From positions 2,814,393-2,878,392 of the forward strand of contig NW_017803954.1 in the NCBI RefSeq assembly GCF_001625305.1: a DNA stretch of 64,000 bases. The letters are read 5' to 3'. Position numbers and translations under genes: made by a program. This DNA is from Branchiostoma belcheri (Eukaryota; Chordata; Leptocardii; Amphioxiformes; Branchiostomatidae). The notes below the pieces were generated by a model that saw only the letters and a list, made by a program, of their open reading frames with translations, ran no database searches and had not been told where the DNA came from. Below are positions 1 through 12,100 of this stretch, one piece after another. Each line of letters opens with the position of its first letter. Positions within the stretch are counted from its first letter, which is position 1.

Positions 1-1670
1 AATTAAATTATTTTGTAGTTTCTTTTTTGTATCCTGGGAGTAAGTAGAAACCTAAAATGTCCAGAGGACACTCTTTTAAACAGTAAGCCAACAACTACAG
101 TCATTTCTAAACTGGCCAACTAACATTAAAATCGACATCATGTCGAAAATCATTAATCTTGTCCAAGACAAATGTTGACTTTATTTAATGCAACATAACG
201 TTAAAAATAAAACGGGCGACGTCAGTAGAACTAGAAGATCTCTAGATGACGTCCCCTCGAGGGGACAAAAACTGTGCAGGCACCTTCCAACATTCCAGCG
301 ACCCCCTCCGTATCTCGCCTAACCTGTACTTGTCCAACATTGGGCGTGCCTCCGGCGCGTACCATGCCAGCTGTCGGGGACAGATGATGCTTGATCCGGC
401 GGGGCTTCCCCTGTCAATTTGGCACCTAGTTTCACTTCAAGACACAGAACTTTGTAAGACAAAGTTCTACTTTATTGAACGTAACATAATGTTAAGAATA
501 AAATGTCTGACGTCAAGATAAGTAGAAAGGTCTCTATATGACGCCTTTTTTGGGTGTAAGACGTACGTTTGGAGGTGCCTGAAGGGTCTTTACCCGACGT
601 TATTTTGGGCGTAACGGGTTTTGGAAATCATCTCTTTACCTGCGCTAACTCCATTCGATATTCCAATGGCCCTCTTCTGTATCCCGACAGCCTTGTACAA
701 AGTTGGACGTGCGTCCGGCGCGCGCCATGCTGTTGGATGGGTGGGGTCAGGCCCTGCGTGTTTCGGCGGGGCTTCCCCTGCCAGGTCAAGGCTGGGTGGC
801 ACATGGGTTAAACATATTTTGAGTTTGCATTTTTATAACATCGAATGTTTAAAGACAGTCTCTTGCATGGACTTGTGTATAGGGACGCATTCTTGTGAAA
901 GGCAACTGACTATTAGAGGTTAATTAACAAGAATGAATGAATCGTAATCGAAACTGTATCTGTATGTTTTTTGTGGTGGACCAGGTGTTGGGTGGACATG
1001 AACTGTGAAAAAGGCGCGCTAATCTTTCGTTCAAGTTAAGTTCGACTCCTATTTGTTTTGAAAAGGTTTTCTTTGTTTCGACCAGCCTAGAGAACTATGC
1101 AGTGTCTTTCGGGCCAGTGTAAGTACCTGTTTGTATTGATGATCTCAGTTACAAGCGCCAAACCTGTGCACGTTTTTTTTTTCACGTGAACCCTCTGGCG
1201 ACCAACAAGTAATCACCTGGAAGCGCTAGGCGGTTGACGGTGAGCAGTAAGTCGTTATAAGGTCTGGGCGCATTAACGCAGTCATGCAATAAGCGCAACA
1301 CGACCGACGTGTCATCAGTGGGCAATTATGTGTCATTTCAGTTGGTCCTTTGTTTGTAAAGGTTGCGCTGAGGATCCCAAAGTTTACATTTTGACCCAAG
1401 TAACCTTTTGATTATTTATGGGCTATTTACTTAACATGATATGTATCTCCGAGAGATGTTAACAAATGACACAAACCATTTTTTTGTGAAAAAAGTGGCA
1501 TTTTTACTTTCGTTTGTTTATTTAAGGTTGCAATAGTGCAATGAGTGTGGACACCGAGGCCACATGAAGAAGCCCAATGGAAACTATGTAATCACTATTA
1601 CCCCTATATTGTGTCAGTTACATGTACCTGATCATGAACAGTGTAAGTTAACTATGTTTTTTTAACGCAG
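1..1670. other. Non-coding stretch (gene 1 intron or upstream), with a diverged ~300-bp tandem duplication
   Basis: I find no supportable exon here. Two diverged copies of one sequence lie in tandem, about 178-470 and 470-805. Both contain a GACGTCA-type patch, a TCCGGCGCG core and a CGGCGGGGCTTCCCCTG block. Short ORFs through them are not conserved between the copies. The rest is AT-rich with no recognisable protein, RNA or splice-flanked coding segment. Confidence 0.5.
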
Positions 1671-1697
1671 GATGGAGTGGGATGTCGACGGCTCAGG
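1671..1697 (+). CDS. Gene 1 candidate 27-nt micro-exon upstream of the first 8-Cys module
   Basis: The acceptor TTTTTAACGCAG and donor GTACGT flank 27 nt in phase 1-1, reading WSGMSTAQ. Both splice-site contexts and the MSTA core match the micro-exons at 12153-13484, so this is probably an outlying member of that family. The extreme shortness leaves it uncertain. Confidence 0.5.
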
Positions 1698-2036
1698 GTA
1701 CGTTTCCTCTTCATTAAGGCTTTCCTAGCATTGACTGTTAAATTATGCAAATGAGGTTCTGATTTGAATAACCTTAGAATTTGAATGTTTAATGTTGTTC
1801 ATCTTCACTTACCCTCTAAATGCCACAAGTTTGAAATTCCCAGTGGTTCCCATTACAAAATCACAGCAGAATCACAGCATTTTCTCATCAACTATACAAA
1901 TTAGTTCTACAGTTAAACATGTCCATGTCCCTCTTATTTTATTTACATATTACATATTCACTTCAATTACATAAATTTTAATAGTCCTATCATGGACTGC
2001 AGCAGATTTATGTATTTATGCAAGTTAGATCCTGAT

Positions 2037-2095
<59 letters not shown>

Positions 2096-5000
2096 TACAT
2101 ACAGACACACACACACACACACACGCACACAGACGAACACTACAGAAAACATAACATTCTTGGCAAAGGTAATGCCTTTTATCGGAAGGGAAATCCCGTA
2201 CTTCATTGCATACAGTTTTGGGGAGTAAATAGTCAGATCGAAGTTTGCCTCCAAACTCTCCGTCATTTTGTTATTTTCGAGTTCAGTGTTTACTTGAAAA
2301 TATCTGCGGAGGAACTTATCGTAAGGAGGAAAAGAGATTGATGTGGTCTAAACAAGTTGTATGATGTCTTACAAACTTTGCAGTTCCACCGTGCTATTGG
2401 GAAGGCACAGCTCCCTTCTGCGACCCTGGAGACTGCGACAGGGGTATCCAAGCTCAGAGCAACGATTGTGGAGACGGGGACTGCTGCTGGTCAGGCCACA
2501 AGATACAATGTTGTGATAGTAAGTTTTGTTCCCAATACAATACAATAATATTCACCCAAATCAAATGAGTGATTTAGAAAAATTATGATGAAAGGTCTTA
2601 TTTCATCAAGCAAGGTTGCATCAGTGTGAATACTGTTGAAACCAATGTAACGTAATTACAGAACATCAGGTCTCAGTTTTCTGTCTAAGATAGGAGTGTT
2701 TTCTAGTGGCCAGATATTGACAATCGTATTTCCGTATGCAGAAAAAAGACGCTCAACAGAGCTCGAGGTCTTTCACATTTTAGCAAATTCTTACTGAGGT
2801 CCAGTTCCCCTGTGCAGGAATGCCTCACTATAGGTCAGTCTGTACTTTTTAGCTTAAAAAACGACGAACAAAGTAACGTTGTTAAACGGGATGCAGGGTC
2901 TGTTGTATACAGGTAGGTAAAATGTTTTCCTGAGTCCAGATTGATGTCACATCTTCCTCATGGTGTTTTCCTGTGCACCAGTGGCCAATTAATTATCCAA
3001 GTTTCCTCATGTAGACATAAACGAGTGCGAGACCAACAATGGCGGCTGTGAGCAGATCTGTGCCAACACTATCGGAGGTTTCGAGTGCTCCTGTAGGGAC
3101 GGCTTTCTCCTCGCTGATGACGGCTTGACCTGTGCCGGTAAGAAAATATCATTGCCACAGAAAGATATGCATCTTCTATAGTGCTGTATCTACTTCATGC
3201 ATTAAAGATTTTTTTCATCTATTATCTGAACATTGAATAGGCCAATGATACGATGTAAGAACTACAATTCAAAAGGACCTGCTCAACAGTTGACAGTCTT
3301 CCACCGGAATTTTCCCTTGTGTTAGAGCCGGGGTGCATGGGTGGCTTCCTGAGTTCTATTACAACTCTTAACCTTTCAGTCTTGTTTGAGACAAGCATGG
3401 AATAAAGTAAAACACTAACTTAACTTAATCTTCTTCGCTCTCCATGAAGCAGAAGGCACCGGTAAACTTCCCCCAGCCACTCCGGTCCTGGGCTACCCAT
3501 CCAATCTACAGCCAGGTCTTTTAGGCTGCTTACATTTCCACTCCCACAGTCCTTCTCCATGTCCCCAGGGGGCGGCCTCTCTTACGCTTCCCTTGGGGAG
3601 TCCATCTGAGGGCAACATACGGATGTCTGTTCTTGCTCATTCGTAGGATGTGCCCTAGCCATTTCCAACGTTGGTTCTTTTACAGCTTAACCTTTCAGTC
3701 TTGTTTCAGGAAAGCGTGAAATAAAGTAAAACAAGGCAGGCAATAAGATTTATTGCCATGGCGACAATTGAATATTCATTGCATGTGATGTTTATCTAAA
3801 AACTATGTACGGTATCACATTCCTTTTTATTTTATGTTGCGAAACCAACGGATTCTTTTGTTTTTAGAGCACATGGGTACCGCCCGACCCAATTTTGTTC
3901 TGTTTAATATAGAGCTCAGGGGTACTGTTTGATTCAATGTTGATGTGTTTGTTGTAGTTGTCAACAGTAACACCTGACAAAACAGTGTTCAGGGGACAAA
4001 CAGATGTTCACTACTGGACATTCATAGAAAGTAACAGACATATTTGTGAAATATTAAGTATTCCTAAAGACATATAATTATACTATCAGGATCGCTCCTA
4101 AATTGTCGCCAAAATATTAAGACGTGACAAGAGCGCAGACGTGTCTTTGGGTTCGAGATAGAATGGGTGTTTTCCAGCAGCAAGACTGATAGTGACCCTT
4201 TTTTGATACTGAAAGCTCCTGTAGGGACAATTTCCTCCTAGCAGATGACGGCTTGTCCTGTAACAGTAAGAATTTCTCGTTGATCAGTGTTGTTAAACAA
4301 AAAGTGGTGTTGACTGACTGCTGACTGTATTTTGTGCATTGAACAAAGCATCTGTGAGCTCGAAAGATCATGCAAAATAAACAGAAGCTAATAAAAACCA
4401 CAGCAGCGTCATATATGACCTGCGAGTAATTAAGTTTCATTTACGGTCAATTGTATTTAAAAGGTATCCCTGAGAGACAAAAAAGTCTCTCCGTTTACGC
4501 ATTCAATATTCTGATGCCAGGCTAATAACAATACCTACATTTTGATGTAGGTAATGACATAATGTGGTCCAAACGAGTGGTAATAATGTATGTACATTGC
4601 AGCCGCGGTATGCCATTGGGAAGGCACAGCTCCCTTCTGCGACCCGGGTGACTGCGACAGTGGTACCTACGTTCGGAGTGACAATTGTGGAGACGGTGAA
4701 TGTTGCGTGACAGGCCACAAGATATACTGCTGTATCGCCGGTAAGGTGTAGTGCCCTGTGCACTATGAAAGTATCCGCGAGAAATCTCAAATCTGCACCA
4801 ACACCATCGAAAGTTTTGAGTTCCCTTGCATGATTAACTTCCTACTCGCTGGCTTTGGCTGCTCTGATAAGAAAATATCATTGACACAAAAATTAACGTA
4901 TACGTAATAGTGCTACAATTTCACTTTGTGCATCAAATAATTACCCATCGAATAATTACCCATTTAGTGGTAACAAACGAAAAGAAGCCGATCAACAAAT

Positions 5001-5744
5001 GTTTTTACGTTTTATCAAATTCTCACCAAGATCCAGTTCCCCCTGTGGAAGAATGCCTCACTATAACTCCTTACTTTCTAGTTCTTTTCCTTCTTGTTTT
5101 TTTTTCAAACGCGGTATATATCATATTATTAAGTAAGGTTGCTCGCGCACTGAGTTGAACCATCCTCCCGAGGCAGGGTCGGTGGCGCGGTATTCTATAA
5201 AATACCGCGCCACCGACCCTGCCTCGGGAGGTAAGGTACTCGTATAGAATACCGCGCCACCGACCCTGCCTCGGGAGGTAAGGTATAGAATACCGCGCCA
5301 CCGACCCTGCCTCGGGAGGATGAGTTGAACCCGGATACAATTTTCACAATTTTAGTAATGCGAATTTTACAAATGACTAAAAGGATTAACAGGCTAAAAT
5401 CTCTAGTTTAACACATAAATTAATTACATATAAGTACATACTAAAGAAATATACAATTTATATCATTCTTAATACTAAGGTACTATAAGTATAGAGTTTT
5501 GACGGATTAGTAGACAGTGTCAATTTCCTCATGCAGACATAAACGAGTGCGAGACCAACAATGGCGGCTGTGAGCAGATCTGTACCAACACCGTCGGGAG
5601 TTTCGAGTGCTCCTGTAGGGCCGGGTTTCTCCTCGCTGGTGACGGCTTGACCTGTGCCGGTAAGAAAATATCATTGCCACAGAAAAGATATGTATCTTTA
5701 ATAGTATTGTGTCTACTTCATGCATCAAAGATTTTTAATCTTTT

Positions 5745-5794
<50 letters not shown>

Positions 5795-8700
5795 ACGCTA
5801 CAGAAACCATAACATTCTTGGCAAAGGTAATGACGCCTAAGTCTGATCTAAAAGGAAAGACAGTACCGTACTTCAGTACACACAGTTTTGGGGAGTGGCT
5901 ATAGCCTGATCGAAGTTTTGCCTACAAACCCTCCGTCATTCTGTTTCTTCGAGTTCAGCGATACTCTAAGATATCTGCGTAAGGAAAAAAAGGAAAATAG
6001 ATTGATGTGGTCTAAACAACTTATATGAATTTGTTACAAACTTTGCAGTTCCACCGTGCTATTGGGAAGGCACAGCTCCCTTCTGCGATCCTGGAGACTG
6101 CGACAGGGGCATCTACGTGCGGAGTGACAATTGTGGAGACGGTGACTGTTGCCTGACGGGCCACAAAATACAATGTTGTGATAGTGAGTCTTTGTTCCCA
6201 GTGCAACACAATAATATTCACCCAAAACACATAAGTAATTTTGAAAAATAATGACGAAAGGCCTTCATTGTACATTCATGTTTCCAAATTACGTAAAATC
6301 CCAACGTTTACATTTTCATCCATTTGACCTTTTCGATAATTTTGAGACTGCCGTTCGTACTATTTGGGAAGAAATTGATAATCTCCAAGCAGATTCGGTG
6401 GGGTAAGGGGACTTTATGTTAGCCGCCTGTATCCATTGGCCGCCACTATCCAACGTTCAACGTTCGGCTTACAGATGAAGGAATGTCAGTCGTCAAGGAA
6501 TGACCTCCTATGGTGTTATCTCGAAACAGTATAATTGTTTGTTTTTGCTGTAAAATGATTCCCTGTTCTGCATTTATTTCATCACGCAAGGTTGCATCGG
6601 TGTGACTGTGAATACTGTTGAAACCCATATAACCATTAAATAGTGTGCCAGATGAGGCAAGTAAAGCATCCTAAAGAACGGGGTATATCAGTTTTCTGTC
6701 TTAAGATAGACGCCAGAATGTTTTCTAGCTTGTGGCCAGATATTGACAATCGAATTTCCGTATAATCAGATATCTTTCACATTTTAGCAAATTCTTACTA
6801 AAGTCCAGTTCCCTTGTTGATAAATGCCTCAGTCTCTTCTTTTTAGCTTTTTTTGGTACAAATGCCGAACAAAGTAACGTTGTTCAACGGGATACAGGGT
6901 CTGTTGTATACAGGTAGGTAGAGTGTTTTCTGAGTCCAGATTGACAGCCACGTGTCACATCTTCCTCATATGCAGACATAAACGAGTGCGAGACCAACAA
7001 TGGCGGCTGTGAGCAGATCTGTACCAACACCGTCGGAAGTTTCGAGTGCTCCTGTAGGGACAATTTCCTCCTAGCAGATGACGGCTTGTCCTGTAACAGT
7101 AAGAATTTCTCGTTGATCAGTGTTGTTAAACAAAAAGTGGTGTTGACTGACTGCTGACTGTATTTTGTGCATTGAACAAAGCATCTGTGAGCTCGAAAGA
7201 TCATGCAAAATAAACAGAAGCTAATAAAAACCACAGCAGCGTGGTGCGAGTAATTAAGTTTCATTTACGGTCAATTGTATTTAAAAGGTATCCCTGAGAG
7301 ACAAAAAAGTCTCTCCGTTTACGCATTCAATATTCTGATGCCAGGCTAATAACAATACCTACATTTTGATGTAGGTAATGACATAATGTGGTCCAAACGA
7401 GTGGTAATAATGTATGTACATTGCAGCCGCGGTATGCCATTGGGAAGGTACAGCTCCCTTCTGCGACCCGGGTGACTGCGACAGTGGTACCTACGTTCGG
7501 AGTGACAATTGTGGAGACGGTGAATGTTGCGTGACAGGCCACAAGATATACTGCTGTATCGCCGGTAAGGTGTAGTGCCCTGTGCACTATGAAAGTATCC
7601 GCGAGATATCTCAAATCTGCACCAACACCATCGAAAGTTTTGAGTTCCCTTGCATGATTAACTTCCTACTCGCTGGCTTTGGCTGCTCTGATAAGGAAAT
7701 ATCATTGCCACAAAATTAACGTATACGTATTAGTGCTACAATTTCACTTTGTGCATCGAATAATTACCCATTGACTATTTGAACATCGAAAAGTTTAGTG
7801 GTAACAAACGAAAAGAAGCCGCTCAACAAATGTTTTTACGTTTTATCAAATTCTCACCAAGATCCAGTTCCCCCTGTGGAAGAATACCTCACTATAACTC
7901 CTTACTTTCTAGTTGTTTTCCTTCTTGATTTTTTTTTTTACAAACGCGGTATATATCATATTATTAAGTAAGGTTGCTCGCGCACAGAGTTGAACCATCC
8001 TCCCGAGGCAGGGTCGGTGGCGCGGTATTGTATACCTTACCTGGTAAGGTATAGAATACCTTACCCGGATACAATTTTCACAATTTTAGTAATGCGAATT
8101 TTGCGAATGACTAAAAGGATTAACAGGCTAAAATCTCTAGTTTAACACATAAATTGATTACATATAAGTACATACTAAAGAAATATACAAATTATATCAT
8201 TCTTAATACTAAGGTACGTTTTTAGTATTTTACCTTGGTTAAACGCCCTTCATTCTGGTATTTGGTATTGTTGTAGCTCTAGTCTTTTCCTGTATGATAA
8301 AAACAAACAAACAAACAATCCAGATTGACAGTCACATTTTCCTCATGCAGACATTGACGAGTGCGAGACCAACAATGGCGGCTGTGAGCAGATCTGTACC
8401 AACACCGTCGGGAGTTTCGAGTGCTCCTGTAGGGACAATTTCCTCCTAGCAGATGACGGCTTGTCCTGTAACAGTAAGAATTTCTCGTTGATCAGTGTTG
8501 TTACCTCCATGACATGTCATGGAGGTTATATTCTCAGTCGCGTTTATCTGTCCGTCTGTCTGTCTGTTGGTCAATAAGATAACTCAAGAACGCCTGGATG
8601 GATTGGTTTCAGTCTTGGTGCTTTGGTAGGGTGTGACGAAAACTGAAAATGATTAGATTTTGGGCCCCCTAGTGGCTTCCCTTGGTACTTGCAACTTCCG

Positions 8701-9112
8701 GTTTTGATATCTCGCGATCTCATAGAATGTCTACATTAATTATGCAAATTAGGTGTTAATTTGTCTATGCTAATGTGTTACTAGCCGCAGATTACATACC
8801 TTACATGTACCAAATTCCTACTATGTACAATAAAGCAATTTTGAATTTCCACATTAATTGTGCAAATTAAATCCTCGTTTACACAATGCATATGTTATTG
8901 TGTACATGATAATGATGATAATGACTTTCTTAGCAAAAGCAGACTTACGTTGTTGAGTCTGAAGTATCATGCTAATTTACAGACAGCATTTACATTCAGA
9001 TTTACATTCAGACATTCTGACCTTGACCATTGTCTTCCTAAGAAATACCAACATATCAACTATAACCACGACCCATAAGCTGACCACAAGTATGCGGAAA
9101 CACACGCAAACA

Positions 9113-9151
<39 letters not shown>

Positions 9152-12100
9152 AGACAGACCGGGAGAGGTTAAAATTCACGTGGTCAAACTGAGTGAAATA
9201 ATGTATGTACATTGCAGTTGCTGGGTGCTATTGGGAAGGTACAGCTCCCTTCTGCGATCCTGGAGACTGCGATTGGGGCACCTACGTTCGGAGTGACAAT
9301 TGTGGAGACGGGGAATGTTGCAGTACGGGTCATAAGATATACTGCTGTAATGATGGTAAGTCTAAAGCAACAATAGAGAAAAATTAGTAAAACTACGCCA
9401 GGTGGTATTAGGAAAAGAGACAGAACTAGAGGTTTGTTATTACCGCTATGAAAAATAGAGGTACTGATTTTGGCCTGGTCGCTAAGCAAACCAAATATGT
9501 ATAACATACAGAAGATAATAGCGTAAATTTCTTACTGTGTATTTTATCTGTGTATATTATTTTTTCTCCATTCGTCACTAATTTACCTCTGACAGATGAC
9601 CACGGCATATACCCATGTGTTGCCATCAGTTGGGGCCTGGGCTTAACCTGATAATATACCTTTTTCGCTATTTCGCAGAAAACTACACTAGGTACCTATG
9701 GCCCAAACACCTATTTCCAACCAAAACTCGTGACCATAGCATGTCCACAACACGATATACCGCTTATAGCCGGTTTAAAAAATCGCCAGCACCTATATAT
9801 GGTGTAACGAACACATACTCGGCGAAGGTAACAGAAAAGAGGGAACAAGAATAAGAGCATTATGTTCTTCAAAATGTAATTCTGAAGATTGTGTTGTGCA
9901 GACATTTATTAGCTCATTTATGATAAAAAAGGATACCAGCGTCATATGAGGCTCAAGTAATTATATGTCATTTACGGTCCTTTGTTTTAAATGTATCGCT
10001 AATTAAGCTCAAAGCTTTTCTTTTGCTTATCAACGTAATATTCTTAAGTTTTATTCTATACCTATCTATTTTACTATGCTACTTATTGTTACCTATTTGC
10101 CATACAATGTACCCTGTTCAATTGTCGTGCAATAAAGTTCTTCACAATATCAACATAAGGCAAGGGTCTGATGTTCAGGAAAGTCTGTACCTTGGTACAC
10201 TCAGTTTAAAATCAAATTTTGCCTCCAAACCTTATGGAATCCCACAGTCAGTGATTCTCTCATGCAGTTTTTAATTCAATATGAGGGAACAAAAAAAAAC
10301 ATGTATCGATGTGGCCATGACGAGTGGTATCACAATATTTAAAATACTTCAGACCCACCGTGCTATTGGGAAGGTACAGCTCCCTTCTGCGATCCTGGCG
10401 ACTGCGACAGGGGCATCTACGTGCGGAGTGACAATTGTGGAGACGGGGAATGTTGCGTGACGGGCCAAAAGATATATTGCTGTTCAGGTGGGTCGATTTT
10501 CCCAGTACAATATGATAATATTCACACCAGTGACACAAGAAGAATGGGAAAAATAATTAAAGTACATGGTATGTCTGACAGAGACAGAATGCGTGAAGTA
10601 CATGTAAAACTGCCTGCGCAGTAAATCGAAGGAATAATCCAACAGCAGAAAAAGCCTTGTAGGGCAGATTTATAAGACAAAAATTAAAGTGGAGAGTTAT
10701 CTGCTTGACTCCTATTGGATTCTATACTACCATGTTTTTTTTGTCTCGCAACAATGTCAAGCACCGCAAAGTATTACAGTGCTTGACATTGCAATCATTT
10801 TAATAGCTTAGTTGACAGCGTCATTTTCCTCATGCAGAGATCAACGAGTGCGAGACCAACAATGGCGGCTGTGAGCAGATCTGTACCAACACCGTCGAGA
10901 GTTTCGAGTGCTCCTGCAGGGACGGTTATGTCCTCGCGCCTGACGGCTTGTCCTGCACCGGTAAGAAAATATCATTGCTACAGGATAGGCAATGTTGATG
11001 CATTTTCTTTGTGCATTACAGAACTTCAATAATATGATGTTTTAACACCAAATACGTGTAGCATATCAATAGTAAATGAAAAGTCGTTTTGAAGCTAGAG
11101 TGGGTGGCCTTCTCCGTTTCAAAATGTCTTTTACGTTCTGGTCTGGTTCAAGACAAACAAAGAATGCAGAGTAAAAATGAATGAATATTAAGCATGACAG
11201 TAACCAAATCGTATCCATAGCTATAGGTTCGTGCGAGACATCGCATGTTTACAGCCACTGTAGGCAGCACTGTTGGCAGCGCATGTTTACAGCCACTGTA
11301 GGCTATAATTACAGTCCCCTTTTCCTCATGCAGACATAAACGAGTGTGAAACCAACAATGGCGGCTGTGAGCAGATCTGTACCAACACCATCGGAAGTTT
11401 CGAGTGCTCCTGCAGGGCCGGCTTTCTCCTCGACACGAATGGTTTCAACTGCTCAGGTAAGACTATTTTAAAACAAGATTAATATGATATACTACACAAA
11501 TAATTTAGGAACACTGATATCTGATGGTACTTTATTTGTGTTTGTTGTCATGTCCTTACGTCAGGGCACAAACAATTTGGTCGTTGATTGATCGTACGGA
11601 AAATTAGGCTTATTATTAGCTACGAGACCAACATCAAGACGGACTCTGATCTGACTTGAATGTCTTCAGAAGTTGTGCGGGAAAGAGATTCAGTGATAGA
11701 ATACAGTCAGATCTATATTTGCCTCCAACCCCTTTCGTCACCCTGTCATCCTTTAGTGTAGCTTGTACTTCAAACTGTCTACGACGAAAGGAAAAAAGGA
11801 ATGACGATGTGCTCTTAGAAATAACGAGTGGTGTAACGCCTTTAAAACATTACAGCCGACCTGTGCTATTGGGAAGGTACAGCTCCCTTCTGCGACCCTG
11901 GAGACTGCGACAGGGGTATCTACGTGCGGAGTGACAATTGTGGAGACGGTGCCTGTTGCGTGACGGGCCACAAGATATATTGCTGCGATGGTGAGTCTGT
12001 TTACATTTCAATATTCACAGAAAAGTATCAAAACATTGGTTTGCAATGTCGACGGCTTTTGGTTAACTAGTCGGTGAATTGAATTAGAACGCCGCCCTGC

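Larger units (their letters stand above)
4215..5483. repeat. Segmental duplication, copy A (partner 7048-8217)
   Basis: Exon and intron sequence are nearly identical to 7048-8217, including the 8-Cys exon, a decayed EGF exon and AT-rich intron tracts. Copy A is longer mainly because it keeps extra arms of the inverted repeat at 5164-5319. The similarity in introns implies recent unequal exchange or conversion. Confidence 0.85.
7048..8217. repeat. Segmental duplication, copy B (partner 4215-5483)
   Basis: It starts inside the EGF exon at 6976-7098 and runs through the 8-Cys exon and a decayed EGF exon to a shared TTAATACTAAGGTAC. Offset from copy A is about 2.8 kb. Differences are a few substitutions, short indels and the loss of most of the 31-bp arm array. 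Confidence 0.85.

Noticed and set aside
590..923. Overlapping ORFs on both strands near the left edge
   Set aside because: They lie in a diverged tandem repeat and are not conserved between its two copies.
1992..2266. ORFs rich in His/Thr or Val/Cys
   Set aside because: Translation of the CA microsatellite on both strands; the same applies to ORFs at 5647, 8969 and 48341-48683.
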